Below, in pieces: positions 1-11,825 of a DNA stretch of 64,000 nt. The stretch is from Mauremys mutica (lineage: Eukaryota > Chordata > Testudines > Geoemydidae). The notes under the pieces are model-generated. The model saw only the letters and a program-made list of their open reading frames with translations. It did no database searches and had not been told where the DNA came from. Where the stretch lies: NCBI RefSeq assembly GCF_020497125.1, contig NC_059079.1, forward strand, positions 14,651,553 to 14,715,552, written 5' to 3'. Both the position numbers and the translations under genes were made by a program. Each line of letters starts with the position of its first letter. Within the stretch, counting starts at the first letter, position 1.

Positions 1-1215
1 CTGTAGTGAATCTGACCCATATGTTCAGAGGTTTAGGAGGAAAGAGGAGCAGATATAGAAGGAATGGGTATTCAGAGGAAGTTAAGAAGGTAACAATTCT
101 TCCTGCACTACATTACTGAAATAGGACATTAATATATACCCATGCTCTAGCCCAGTAAATATCCAGCAGAGGCAGTTATGCAGACACATGTAAAACCGCA
201 ATGTACATAACAGTACTAACATGTTTATGCTCTGTTACAATGCATAGACCTACATAGCGGTTATTCCCTAAAATTAACATGCCTAAAACAAATTCCATGT
301 AAATTAAAGAAGCAGTTTCAGGTCAAATAATTGACCCTGGATGGCTTACAATTCCCTTTGCCAGTTCTTGCCATGCCTGAGCTTGCTAGAATAAATGTCT
401 GAGCTAACAGGAACTTACTGCTACTGCCCCCAAAAGGTAAATATTATGCATGACCTGCACAGAGGCTGTGCTGTTATTATGTGGAATGTAGGGGTCACTG
501 CATTAGAGCAATGGCTCCCCAGTTCTGCCTAACCGCTACATATCATATAGCATCTCTCTGTGGGTTTATTTGTCAATTTAAGTTGTTGATTAAAACATAG
601 TATTACAAATACTTCAGTTCTGGGGTTCTGTTGTTGGTGTTTTTTAATTAGTGCAGTTAGTCATGTGTGTTAAACCTGGAGATCTTCGCAAGCCATAAAC
701 ATGAGTCAGTCTAGTGATGTGGTGACCACAGAACAAGCACTCACATTCAAATCTGGCCTCTGATTGGATCCAGAGGAAAAGTTGCTTTTGGCACCTAAGC
801 TGCATTTACAACTCTGGCAAATCAGGCAATTGTCTAAGGAAGCAAAATACATGGTGCATGAAAATGTCCTATTAGCAGGCTTGGAAGGATTAGATTTTTG
901 TCGGCAAATGTTGGTAAACATCAATTTCACCATACACACAAAGTGACAAAAAATATTTCCATCAATAATAATCCAAATGTACAGGTAGGCAAAGTAAGAA
1001 AAATGTTGCTTGAGAATTTAGAGTTTGGTTGAAAGATATTTACTTTGAATATTTGGAGATGTGATGTTAATACCGTGTTTTAATAGTTATAAAACCATCA
1101 TATTTTGACTCTCAATGTCTACCGCAACTGAAAATTTAAATCAATAGAAGAAAATACTTTAAAACATCAGTATTCTCCATCATAATTAAAAAACTAAAAA
1201 TTCTGCCAAGCCTAC
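1..1215. other. Unrecognised AT-rich sequence
   Basis: No gene or repeat family is recognised here. The open frames are short (under 80 codons), overlap on opposite strands, and show no domain. Confidence 0.4.
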
Positions 1216-1299
1216 CTGTAAATGACTGACATTTTCAAGCTTGCCCAGGGCAGCAGAAACCCTCCAGTTGGCACTTGATGTCACCACTCATGAATAGCC
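1216..1299 (-). other. Exon-like segment, splice-signal flanked
   Basis: On the minus strand this 84-nt segment is preceded by a pyrimidine-rich tract ending in TTTTTTCTTAG and followed by GTAGGC after ACAG, so it resembles an internal exon. One reading frame is open for 21 codons (it contains a CQLEGFCCPGQ-like stretch) and then reaches a stop inside the segment. A terminal coding exon or a non-coding RNA exon would both fit. The next exon-like segment upstream (1358-1393) is only 58 nt away, short for a vertebrate intron. I do not recognise a protein family. Chance splice-like signals remain the likeliest alternative. Confidence 0.15.
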
Positions 1300-1357
1300 C
1301 TAAGAAAAAAGATTCACAGATCAGTTTTAAAAAAAGAAGATATACAAGTGACCTTAC

Positions 1358-1393
1358 CTCCATCCCAATTACCGACATCGGTACAATGGTGAC
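1358..1393 (-). other. Micro-exon-like segment (36 nt)
   Basis: On the minus strand a pyrimidine-rich stretch ending TTTAATTCCAG precedes 36 nt, followed by GTAAGG, a strong 5' splice consensus. The frame that continues into the segment at 1216-1299 is open through both. The intervening 58 nt start with GTAAGG, contain an AACTGAT branch-point-like motif and end with TTTTTTCTTAG. No family is recognised and expression is unknown. Confidence 0.13.
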
Positions 1394-1837
1394 CTGGAAT
1401 TAAAGAGTGGGTGAAAATCAATTGCTATTATTCATCAGTCTGAAAAATAAATAGAAAATGTGTATCTAAACCAAAATGGAAGGGGTTTTATATGAGAAGG
1501 GGAAGGAAGGGAATCACACTGTGATTTTCAGAACAAATTTCTTTTTGTTACTCACAGCTGACAAAGCATCACTACAACATGCTGCTTCTTTTTGGTTTCT
1601 ACCTGGCAGACTGCATTCCAACCCCCGAGGTGCCTTAGCCTGGGAAATTCAGAGAGACGGCTTTGTGATAGAAAAAATAAATCAGCACCTGAAATTTCAC
1701 AGATAAAAAAGCAGGGGGAAATATCTTCACTTGCCCCCTATTTCCTCTGTGCCTCCCCCCACACCACCTCCGCTCTCCTAGACACAGCCCACTGGCAATG
1801 CAGTACTTAACCCCTGCCCCTCACATTTCTACTCTCT
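1394..1837. other. Unrecognised sequence
   Basis: I see no gene or repeat that I can name. Two overlapping open frames of 72-76 codons on the plus strand have no domain and look like chance. Confidence 0.35.
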
Positions 1838-2336
1838 GGCTTCAGCTACACTGCACGCCGGAGTCAGCAGCATGCAGTGCACGTGTAGCTATGTGCTGCA
1901 GTGAAAAGCAAGCTGCAGCCACACTGCAGTGCATAGCTACACCTGTCAATGAAGACGGACAGCAGGTAAAGGTTTCAGCATCTCCCCACAGCCAGAATCT
2001 TTCCTAGTGGCAGGGAAGCTTTCCAGCAGCAGGGAGCTGCTGGAGCCTTTTCCTACTGCTGGAATCCTTTTTTGAGATGGGGAAAAACTCTAGCAGTGGA
2101 GAGGCAGCAAGTCATTATGCTGCTAAAACAGCAGTGTAGACAGGCAGGCACAGCTTGGGTGAGTTGAGAGCCATGAACGGTACATACTCACATCCATACT
2201 TACACCCTTCAGGTATGTCTTTACTCACCTAAGCCCTGCTTCTCTAGCTATGCTGCTATTTATACCCACGCTAGGGGAGGACTACGTGGGTAAGCTCACT
2301 ACATGGCAATAGAAGTGTAGACATACCCACTAATGT
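1838..2336. mobile_element. Non-autonomous DNA-transposon-like repeat (TIR element)
   Basis: The right end reads GTGTAGACATACC. An inverted match (GGTATGTCTTTACT) lies inside at 2215, so at least 2215-2336 is bounded by terminal inverted repeats. The upstream part holds short inverted blocks around GTAGCTATG and CATAGCTAC, plus repeated AGCAGCAGGGAGCTGCTGG-type motifs. I recall similar turtle repeats in which both parts form one element, hence the wider call. The left boundary is approximate and no target duplication was found. It carries no coding capacity. Confidence 0.5.
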
Positions 2337-3399
2337 TGTATTCCAGGTGAAGCACGGGGATGGGAACATAATTCTGACATAGCACAGCACTGGCAGGAAA
2401 AGATTATGACAGGAAATATATGGGGATTTTTCCAAAATTTACCAGTTTTAGTTACTGGGCTTTTTCAGACTAATGCCCAGCTTAAAAGCATCCTTCATTC
2501 TTGACAGTGAATGGAGCGGTAGAGTCTGTCATTGTACTTATCCTCTCTCATTATAAAAACCGTCTCGAGCTGTAGGACCAGCACAATGACAGTAACCCCT
2601 CCTCATTAGCAGCTGGGAATTGCAATCTGCATAAAGCAGCTTTTTCAACATCTAAAACATATATACACTTAAATGACAAAGAGAGGCAAAAGATGGAGAT
2701 GCTGTTTCAGGGAACCTTTATCAAAATTAATACAGTGGAAGGTGTGGGATGAAAAAGATCTCTTGCCAGTTCCATGCCATGGAAAAAAGAGTAAGTCCAG
2801 CAACTGCAATAGTCAGCATGCTATCAGGTAATTTGAATATAAAAGCAAGAGCCCTGTGGAAAGGAGTGTATGCTTCAGCGATAATCCCTGTATACTGCAC
2901 TCCCTCAACTACACTTCTCACTTCCATTAGCAGGCACAGTGTTCCCCTTAAGCTTATCACTTCTCTGCTGGTGTGCCACCCTCCAAAAACTCCCACCGAT
3001 TGCCTGCTAAGCTGTTTCTCTAATGACTCCAGCCACAGATTCACCTTTGCAAGTCAGTTGTTCTCGCAGGTCCTGGCTTCTCACTAGCAAAAGGTGCTCC
3101 CCTCTTCCCCCCAAGCAGGAAATAGGGGGCAGGAACTGTCACGAACTACTTTCCAAAGTTACTGCCATTAAGGTTAGTAGGAGTTCCTCTTTCCCCCTGC
3201 ACCATGCTGAAGATTCACTTCAGAGCATTTCTCAACTTTATGAGAAGTGACTTTGTATTAGAGATGGTATTAAACTAAAACCCTGCATCTAAATCTTGGA
3301 AAAGTTTAGATCCAGAGCCAAGCTTTTGAGGCTAAGGACCATTCGTGCTTCCTCACAAATCATAGGTTTATCATTGCTCCTTTGATGAGACTAACAGGA
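2337..3399. other. Unrecognised sequence
   Basis: Two opposing open frames (2727-3044 minus, 105 codons; 2749-3087 plus, 112 codons) mirror each other and have no domain. No repeat was identified. Confidence 0.35.
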
Positions 3400-4079
3400 G
3401 GCAGGGGTCTTGGCAGGCCAGTCAGTGTAGCGGTTGGAGTACCTGGCTTCCTGCCCACTTTGGTCATTGAGGTGCCTCAGTCTTTAAGGCAGGGTGGTAG
3501 GGGGAGCCAGGCCTTCCCACTCCACCAGGTCCCAGCCCAGGGCCCTGTGTAAGTCACCCTTGGAGAAGGGTCCACCCAGGAGGGAGTCTACATTCACTGC
3601 CCTGGGCTACTTCCTACTGTTGCCTCTTTAGTTTGGGGTGTAGCCTCTATGGTCCAAGCTCTTGTGGTGGCTTATCTTAGTTGTGCCCCTTCGTGGACCC
3701 TGTGTGGCATCCTGCTGTGGGCCCAGGTTCCTCCGGATGGGGCAGCTGTAAGTTTGGTGGGGTTGGAACCCCCATGAGCTCTGTGCTTTGATCACCTGGG
3801 TTCTTCTCAGGCTGGGTGCTCCTAGACCTCTTTCTCCATCTCCTTTGGACAGGAAGACACTGCTTGGTCCCTGGTGGCTGCCTCAGCTGGCAGACAAGTG
3901 ATGCTTCCTTAAGGTACGGAGGCAGCTAACTTCTACCTCTTTGCCAGTCAGCCCAAAACTGAGCCAGGCACCCTCCTTTTCTCTTCCCCAAGGCCTGGCA
4001 TTGGCTGCAGGTATAATGGGGAGGGGCTAGCTGGGCCCCAAAGGCTCTCCTTAACCTCTGTCACACTGGTGGGTGGTTC
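3400..4079 (+). mobile_element. LTR-like element, degraded copy
   Basis: It shares ordered motifs with the LTR-like units at 41591 and 46112: CCAGGCCTTCCCACTCCACC followed by CCAGCCCAGGGCCCTG near 3508, CCCTGGGCTACTTCCTAC near 3600, and a 3' end of CTCTGTCACA. The 5' border is uncertain and no target duplication is visible. I read it as a diverged solo LTR of that family, without internal coding sequence. A conventional GC-rich host sequence is the alternative, but three ordered blocks shared with two other loci argue against it. Confidence 0.45.
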
Positions 4080-4113
4080 CTCTGCTTCACCTCAGAGACT
4101 AATATTTTTCATG

Positions 4114-4206
4114 AGAGACACAAGGTAGATGAGGTAAAAACTTTATTGTACCAGCTTCTGCTGGTGAAAGAGACATCTCTTATCTTGGGACCAACATGGC
4201 TACAAT
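4114..4206 (+). repeat. Short interspersed repeat with CATGGCTACAA tail
   Basis: The order AGGTAGATGAGGTAAAAACT, then TTTATTG, ACCAGCTTCTGCTGGTGAAAGAGACA, and finally GGGACCAACATGGCTAC matches a very common turtle interspersed repeat I remember. It is related in its ending to the copies at 55504 and 57001 (AACAYGGCTACC). The class (SINE or other) is not settled by the sequence. Confidence 0.5.
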
Positions 4207-6290
4207 GCCACAGCAAATATTTGTCATGTTAGAGATGGACTCAGAAAGAAAGTGTTGCATCCACATATTCTTATGAAGCCAGGACTTTATGTGCTAATGA
4301 CCAAATTTAGCCTGGAGTAATTGGGTGTAACTCTCAGAGTCTCTAGGCCAAACTCAATAACCGTATAAAATGATTACGTAAATTGCACATTGGGTGTAAG
4401 TGCCAAAGTAGTGTCATTTGCACTGATCTTCCACTAAGTGTGCATGCTAAATAATATAACTTATCTAGCAGTATGGAAGTGTACAAACAGAACAGGAAAA
4501 GCAGGACTGTGTAAGATAAAAAGTAGCCTCCCTCAATATCCACCACCACTGAAATGTGCATTGAACCATTCCACCATCTATAACACTCTGTGGTGCATAA
4601 CTCTAAGGATGTTAGAAATATCTGGCCAGAAATTCAGCCTGTGTCTAAAAAGGGAAAGTGTCTGCTTATGCCAAGGCTGAACTTCAGTGTGTACTTGGCT
4701 TAGCTAGGTAGCACTAGTCAACACATACCAGTTGGCCTGCATCATTTGACTGAGCTAGTATCAGCCATTTTAGTGGTGGTGTTAAATTACTGGATCTGAT
4801 GTCATCAGGTAGAGGCATCATGCAGAAAAACCGCTCACTCTCTCATGGAGACATGCACACAATGCATGTCATCCTGCTCTAAGAGCAATGTCAATATACA
4901 GCACCGCTACAATTGTTAAAGTAATGGATTTTCATTTTATTAGACTACTGTTAAGGGTAATGGAGCACTTCTGAGAAATGTCATCTTGAAATGTAATCGA
5001 TTACCTTAATGGCAAAAGTAACATGAATTTCTTTGGACAATTACTGCCTGCCCCCGGCTCCCAGTCCAACCCCCAGCTCTTCCTTTGGTCTCTAAGGTCT
5101 GAGACTCCCACTGGAAAATATATCTGAATGTTTAGCCTCAATTAAAACTAGCTGTCTAGTGCACAACATTCGCTGCTGGCCTGCAGTTTCAGCAAGAAGC
5201 TATGCATTAACTTGTCAATTCAAAATGTAACTGCTTGGTGCACTGTGCTGTCTGCAAGGATGGTTTCAGAAAGCTTGGAAGCAAACATAGGCAATATCGT
5301 TATGAAAACCATAAGGTTCTGTTCAGTAAAGAAGCTATGCAGGTGTTCTGTGAATTTCTCATGGTTACAAGCTAAATTTGATTAGATCAATTCAACAATA
5401 TTTGCATTTATAAAAATAGACCAAGAGGTATGCAGCAGGAAGAGGGAATTTAGGCAAACACATCCACACACACTAAAGCAAGTACAGGAAGGGAAAATAA
5501 TGGGTGAGGCTCTATCAGAACTAATCTCACCTTCAGAGATGCATAGTCCTCCGCAAATAACCTGCAAGCTCTAAGTAATTGTGGATGCACCTGCATCTGG
5601 ACCCAGGAAATGGTATGGCACCACAGAGATTACTTAGAGTAGACCTCATTAGCACTACAACTGTGCTAAATAAATGTTAATTAAGAGCATCTATGTTCTA
5701 AAACTTTGTTTGCTGAGTGGACAGGACACTGCTATTGTAGATCATCATGCCTAGGCTGTAACTTAACACTATTCTATAGCCATTCAAACTGACAACAGTT
5801 AGGCTGCTATAATGCAGAGACTGCTGCCTATCATGTTGACCAAATTGCTTCCTTGTACTAACCTGGTCAATCTGTCTGGATCCATATTTGGCTTTGCAAA
5901 ATTCAGAGCCTCTCAGTGACTGCTGGCAGAGGGCTCACTGTTCTCTCACTCCTGTCAGGCCTGACATACACACTACAAACACATTGCTGTCATTAACTGT
6001 AAAGGGCACCATGTGAAGTATCAGAGGAAAGTTGATGACACACCAGTCATTAATATAATTACACACCATCTGTACATATATCATGCAAAAAGTAACATAT
6101 GTGTCCTGGAAATATGGCCCTAAAATACGTTTTCGGGGCAGAGTTGATAAAGTCATTTGTCCTAGACAAAGGAATGTTGATTTGCATGTGTCTCTAATGT
6201 AAATTGAGCACGGTGATGCCAGAGACAGTGGGCAGTTCGTTTGCATCTGAGGTAAACACCAGTTATCAGGAGGCTGAGGAAACAGCACGG
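4207..6290. other. Unrecognised intergenic or intronic sequence
   Basis: No gene or repeat family is recognised. The longest frame (5935-6288, minus, 117 codons) has no domain and no splice or start context worth reporting. Confidence 0.35.
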
Positions 6291-6927
6291 TGTCAACACA
6301 CCAGAGGATACCCCGAAGTCTGAACCTCAGAGGATCATCTTAACTCTGGAGATGAAGACAATGAACTTTAGGGAACATACATAAAAGCAAAAGGACATCT
6401 TGTTAAAATCCATTACTGAAGGAACAAAGGTCGGGGCTCTTCACATCCCACGAATGGTGGAGGACCCAGCCATGTGGGGCTGTTGATGCTAAGTGGCAGG
6501 TGCAGTGAGAAAACTGCCTTAGTTAAGGATTGTAACCTGTGACGTGTTAGCCACCAGAAAGCGTAATTATATTTGTTTTATATGTAAACATTTTCTGTTT
6601 CTATTCTCTCTCTCCTTAGTATCACTTAAAGCTCTGCTCTTTGTTAATCAAAATTAATAAAATTATTCTTGTTTTATTATAAATCCATCTCCATGCTGCT
6701 ACATTAACATGAGATGTGCGTCCTTAGGTTGGTGTGTATCCTGTCTCTTTGAAGACTGCTGACTTGGCATTTCTGTGGTCAGCCAGTGGCAGGGGCGAGG
6801 AGACACTTCTGGAAAGTTCGGGAACTGAAATACGCCAAGCGTTAACCTGCAAGGCAAAGTTAGAACGGGCAGCATGTTAAGGGGTTTGTTTGGCTGGCTA
6901 ACAGACTGAGGTGGCAGGGAGCTGTCA
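6291..6927 (+). mobile_element. LTR-like element (probable solo LTR)
   Basis: The segment starts TGTCAACAC and ends AGCTGTCA, the TG...CA architecture of LTRs. An AATAAA signal sits at 6656-6661, about 270 nt before the 3' end, as expected for an R region. The flanks are CACGG on the left and CACAG on the right, a 4/5 match that could be a mutated 5-bp target duplication. There is no internal region or primer-binding site, so it would be a solo LTR. The exact borders could shift by a few bases because the right end is CACACA-rich. Confidence 0.4.
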
Positions 6928-7014
6928 CACAGTGTAGCCCCAACAAATTCCTCTTTTGCTAAGGCAGAAGGTGACAAGGTGACGCAGTTCTGGATGTCCT
7001 ATGAAAGTGTCAGT

Positions 7015-7140
7015 GTTGTACTTGGACTGTAAGCTGTTTGGGGTAGAGGCTGTGTTTTTAGAACTCCTAGCACAATGGGTTCCTGGTCTATGCGTGGGAC
7101 TCCTAGCTGCTATGCTAATACAAATAGTATAAACAAAATA
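7015..7140 (+). repeat. L2-type LINE 3' tail
   Basis: It reads TTGGACTGTAAGCTGTTTGGGG, then a short spacer, CTCCTAGCACAATGGG, GTCCTGGTCTATG-like sequence and a CTAATACAAATAGTATA end. This order (a 'gggcaggg... cagcgcctagcacaatgggg... ctaccgcaatacaaataat' layout) is the shared 3' end of L2-type LINEs and the SINEs that borrow it. It is truncated and has no coding part. Confidence 0.55.
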
Positions 7141-9058
7141 CCAAGTTAGAACAGACATTCCTAACGATGTAAGAAAACTGTGCACTGGCACCGTTAGAAC
7201 TGAAATGAAGATGGGTCCTCTGACATTGCCACAGTTTACCACTCCCTGTCATTAATCTCTGCTCCCCACATAAAGAGTCTGCCAGATCTACTCTGTGTGT
7301 TTGACTTACCACATGTATTAATTTGCAGAAAGAAAGTGATGCAGTGATTTTCATTTGACTGCCAATGCTATCTGTTGACATTTTAATGTAAAAGATCTTA
7401 TTAAACAACAAGAGTTCACAAAACACTTTGAAGCAGGTGCAGGTGCTGTCCCACATGAATTATGTAACTCAGTGTGACAAGTCGAGCAAGCTGACAATTC
7501 ACCAGTAATCTGCTTCCTTTCAGATAATGAAGCACCTTTTATTGGTCCACAGGGCATCAGTGACTGCTTCAAGAAATGGTCTAAAAGGCTTTATACATCT
7601 CAATGCAAATGTACAAGATAAGACCCAGACCTTTCCCCAAGAAGCAAATGTCCATCCAAAGTTGGCAGATCAGTGGGAGTGGGTGGGGAGGCTTGAATAG
7701 AATCCAATGAAATAATTACATAGTCAATTCTAAGATAAAGAGTCTAGGTTTGAATTTTCCTAGTTATCTTCATATTTTGTATAAGCATTTCCAACACCTA
7801 GTTTCTAATTGATTTTTCCAGGACATTTGATTAAGGAAGTTGGTAAGATATGAATAGTCTGCCACTTGCCTTTATACTTGCATGAAAAACAAAAGAAGCC
7901 AATGTGTTGGAAAAGTTATGTATCAATGTCTTAAACATGACCCACAGAAGGGAAAAAAAGGAGTGAGTTTGTGCCCCTTTTTTGTTTCTTTATACATCAC
8001 AAAGAAGATCCAATTATTTTTTTCTTAGAAATATCCAGTTTTGCCTTAGCTTTTTTTGCTGGTTGACTCCTTTGAAGCCCGGAGTGGGAGGTTTCTCTGT
8101 CCTGAACTGAAGGGACAGTGATACTGAATCTATCAAAAAAATCTTTTCTCTTTATTGTTTTTGGACTTCTGAGTTATCTAATAGTTAACAAAAACAAAAG
8201 TTTTAAAGCTGTCTGACTAACAAGTGCTTCCCCTCACAATGGCTCAGTTTTCTCGTTGTTCTTGTGCTAATAATTTTTTTTTAAGAGAAAAGAGTAGATG
8301 CTACCTGAATTTCTAATGTAAACACTAAACAGGGAAAGACAGAGTTTCTTTGCACATCAGAAAGGACACCAGCACTTTTCCCTTTCGCAGAGAAACTTTA
8401 AGCAGTTCTACATTCCAGACCAGAAAACTAAATCAGTAAAAGAAGGGGTTAATTAAACCAGGGATCTAATCATTTGCTGCTCCCCATGAGGCACTCACCT
8501 AACGAGTTGTTAGTCCCAGAATTCAGTAATATAGGTTGTTCATCTGTTTTTCCATCTCTAGTTTAGAATTTTCCAAACATCGTAGAAGCTTATACATGCT
8601 ATTAGTAGGCATGAAAGGGGTTTATTTGAGTGGCTGATGGAAACAGTCACTACAACGCTTACCCAGAGAAAATGCTACTCAGCATTCAGCTATTCAATTA
8701 AGTTATTTTGCTTTAAAGAAGGGTTTTTGTTGGATCTACAAACTTTTCAATCTCAAAATACTAAAAGAGTGGTGTGAAGTGGGGATTTGAGACTGATTTA
8801 CAAAGGTCTGGTCCTCTTTCTTTTCTGTTTCCATGTCATTTGTGAGTCCCCCACTCAATTCCACTTCAAATTAGAGGTTCAAATGCATTCAGACAACTTT
8901 GTAAAAAAACTCAGGTGAAACTCCACTCCTCCTCCCAAACCCCATCCAGCCGCCATCTCAGATTCTCTTCCTCCCAACAGTAGCTGAGTGGCCCACAAAA
9001 TTCAACCACCGCTCCCTTTAGTGTATCAGAGCAACTTGTTCATCATCAACATATCCTA
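7141..9058. other. Unrecognised AT-rich sequence
   Basis: No gene and no confidently named repeat. Open frames are short and lack domains. Poly-T tracts occur near 7978, 8017 and 8273. Confidence 0.35.
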
Positions 9059-9268
9059 TAGCAGCGTCTGGCAACCCCAATCTAGATCAGGGCCCCGTTG
9101 TGCTAGGTGCTGTACACTCGCATGATAAAAGACAGTCCCCACCCACAGATTAAGTGACTGTCTCAAGGCCTCATCAGATGTTTGTGGCAGAGTTGAGAAA
9201 TGAACTCTGCTCTCCTGAGTCTCAGTCCAGTGCCTTGACTACAATCTCTTTCCCCACACTGCCATCAT
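9059..9268 (-). repeat. L2/MIR-type repeat, antisense
   Basis: The plus strand shows ATCAGGGCCCCGTTGTGCTA, GGTGCTGTACACTCG, AAAAGACAGTCCCCACCC, then AGTGACTGTCTCAAGG and CTCTCCTGAGTCTCAGTCC AGTGCC. That is the reverse complement of an L2-type tail joined to a MIR-like SINE body and tRNA-like head (GGACTGAGACTCAGGAGAG is the antisense head). It is old and diverged. Confidence 0.5.
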
Positions 9269-10403
9269 AGGCATCTATATCTCCGTCATTCACTGGCAGC
9301 TTTCATCCTCACTCATTGGTGTTAGGCCTGAGGACTAAGGACCTTCAACCCCTCTGGCCTTTGTGGATAGAGGTAACCTCAGGCCACCTGGTCTCAGGGA
9401 GGCAGCATGAGCAAGTTGTGAGAACTCTCTTCTAGCATCCAACTCACTCTCCCTGCTCTAGAGGTGCAGCAGGCAGAGCAAGTGGAACAAATCAAAGCAG
9501 GCTGCAAACTGGCCGAAAAGCAAACATCTGAGTTGCACAGTGGTCCAACCCAGCTACGAAAGACAAGCAGCCTTTTATTTAAGCAGATTTTTAAATTGAA
9601 CATATATGCTGTAACATTAGTGGAGTTCTCTACCTTGACAATAGCATCACCAAAAATCAGAATCTGGCCTTTGTTAGCCCCTTGGGTCACAACAATGTGA
9701 TCTTCCAACCCTATATCTGGTAAATACTGAAAATGAACTGCTCTTAAACCAGTTTCCAACCCTAAATTCTTGAAACCTAAGCATCCCAGGTCCACCCAAG
9801 TCTGCTTGCAGCCCCAGCGTGCCTTCAGTGTTTTCAGAATCCAAACCAAGCAATGGTTACCATTACTGCATCCTTGTCTGCCATGCAACCAGCCTAATAT
9901 TCTGACACCTACTGGAGTGACTAACAGACAAAGTTCACAGTGCACAGCTGAAGAGGTGGTGTTGCTAATTACTCTCAACCCTACTGAGCACTGGAGCAGC
10001 ATTATGGAGATGCTCCATCAAAAATGTCCGTAAAGCAACTTTCTAAAGAATACTTAAAAATCGTCACAATTGCAATAATCACCATCTATCATCATAAAAG
10101 GAAACAGACTCCAGGCTCAAACTACCAATAGTCAAATCAACTCCTCAGGAGCACATTCATCATGCAGATAATAGACATTTACAGCAACATTTTGTGGCAC
10201 TATACATTTTGCAGTTTGAACCATATAAAGCAATAAGAAATCAATAGTACAAATTACCCTCTCATCTTGATCTACCATCAAAACACATTCAACAATCCAT
10301 TGAACTGCTTAACCCCTCTTCACTTTAGTAATGTTTTAATCTTATTTCTGTTCCAAATTATACATGTAAAATAAAATGTTCATTTACATCTATGATGCAG
10401 CAA
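9269..10403. other. Unrecognised sequence with a 202-codon chance frame
   Basis: The minus-strand frame 9394-10002 is the second longest in the window but shows no domain, no repeat-family similarity that I recognise and no obvious splice context. It is left unannotated as a gene. Confidence 0.3.
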
Positions 10404-10446
10404 AGAATCCTGTGGCACCTTATAGACTACGGCTACCCCTCTGATA
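10404..10446 (+). repeat. Internally deleted copy of the GGCTACCCCTCTGATACTT repeat
   Basis: AGCAAAGAATCCTGTGGCACC is followed almost directly by the ACGGCTACCCCTCTGATAC end, missing the middle found in the copy at 57001-57184. It is a fragment of the same interspersed family. Confidence 0.5.
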
Positions 10447-10571
10447 CTTTACATCTATGATGTGAATCCAAGAGAAAAGAGCACGTTACCTTACTATGGT
10501 TCTTCAGCAACAAAACTAAGTGATTACTTTGAATAATAAAGAAGGCATTTGTGGATTAATTTACGAATTAA

Positions 10572-10680
10572 ATTATGAGGGAAGGGACTTTTTTTTGTTA
10601 TGTTTGTACTGTGCCTAGCACAATGGGGCTGGATCTTCTAAGCACTACCACATTACAAATAATTGATAATAATAAGCAGC
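10572..10680 (+). repeat. L2-type LINE 3' tail
   Basis: GGGAAGGGACTTTTTTTTG leads into GTACTGTGCCTAGCACAATG, then GGGCTGGATC and a CATTACAAATAATTGATAATAATAA end, the same order as at 7015-7140. Confidence 0.5.
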
Positions 10681-10854
10681 CTTCTTCCCAATCTGGATTT
10701 CAACTAACCCTGGAAATATATCTAGGGTGTCCATCTGGTGGTGCTTTACAAAGTATTTTGGTGTTTCTTTTCAAGAAAATTATGGCTTGTATTTTTAGAG
10801 GCAAGAATCAGATTTTATTTAGTTTAAAAACAAAACAAAAAACACATGGTACCC

Positions 10855-11370
10855 CTGCTTGCTTGGAGTGGCACTCTGTCCCCGCTCTAGTGGTGTCTAG
10901 GCAAGGTAGAGATTGATGTACTTGCTACAGACTTGGCAAAGAGATGTGTCTTAGCTGGGGCAGTAAAGACTCATTAGCTCCAGAGGTCCCAGGTTTAATC
11001 CCCGCTGTTGACGTCCCCTTTTGTGGGTCAGTGTTACAAGTAATGGCCTGTACTAGGAAGTCTCTGAAGCTCAGAGAGACACTTCCCTGCCCAGGGGGAG
11101 TATGTATCCATTGCCTGATCCAAGTGTCATTCTGTCTCCCTCTAGTGGTGGTCTATGCTAGCTAGAGATTGATGTGCCTGCTACATGGCTAAGAGACACG
11201 TCTTTTACCTCAGGCAGTACAGGCTCATACATTTAGCTGAAGAGGTCCCAGATTTGATCCTTGCTGCAGATGCCCCTGTGTGGGTCAGTGATTTTCAGTG
11301 GCACTCACACTGCCCAGGTCCTGGCCACCTGTCTGGGGGTAAGGGGGAGGCTCTGCATTTTAATTTATTT
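10855..11370 (+). repeat. Tandem pair of a ~256-bp repeat with a tRNA-promoter-like box
   Basis: Two direct copies lie about 255-259 bp apart. Matching blocks are CTCTAGTGGTG (10885 and 11140), TAGAGATTGATGT (10908 and 11163), the AAGAGA-GTCTT block, and GAGGTCCCAG (10983 and 11242) followed by GTTTAATCCC or ATTTGATCC. The last block resembles a Pol III B box (GGTTCGAATCC), so a tRNA-derived SINE origin is plausible. No A box was identified with confidence. Confidence 0.5.
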
Positions 11371-11560
11371 TAAATGAAGCTTCTTAAATATTTAAAAAAC
11401 CTTATTTACTTTACATACAACAATAGTTTAGTTATATATTATAGACTTCTAGAAAAAGACCTTCAAACATGTTAAAATGTATTACTGGCACGCGAAACCT
11501 TAAATTAGAGTGAGTAAATGAAGACTCCGCACACCACTTCTGAAAGGTTGCCAACCCCTG
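11371..11560 (+). mobile_element. hAT-like DNA transposon, right end
   Basis: The right terminus GGTTGCCAACCCCTG has the hAT-type CAGGGGTTGGC form when read inward. The preceding AT-rich stretch (CTTACATACAACAATAG-like, then CGAAACCTTAAATTAGAGTG) matches the right part of a turtle hAT element that I recall. The left end was not found, so the copy is truncated or disrupted, perhaps by the tandem unit upstream. Confidence 0.45.
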
Positions 11561-11825
11561 CACTCATATTAAAGTTATATGAAAAACTGATCTTTTGTAA
11601 GACTATACCACCCAGCAGTGAGCTTCTAGCAAACATGACAGGTCTTTGAAGCTCACAAATGTTTTCTCGGACATTGTTCCATTTTTGGTATTTTTGAGAT
11701 ATAATTGTATTTAATGACTTTAGGCCTTCTCACAAATTTTTGTGTGTGTCATTAATCACATGCATGAATGCTTGTTGGATTGGACTTTTACAGTGAGTTT
11801 TGCCATTAGCTTCACTCGAGCAGGA

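Noticed and set aside
9394..10002. A 202-codon minus-strand frame
   Set aside because: No recognisable family. It is overlapped by plus-strand frames and has no supporting signals.
10975..11010. A possible tRNA gene
   Set aside because: Only a B-box-like motif is present. No cloverleaf, anticodon arm or A box could be made out.
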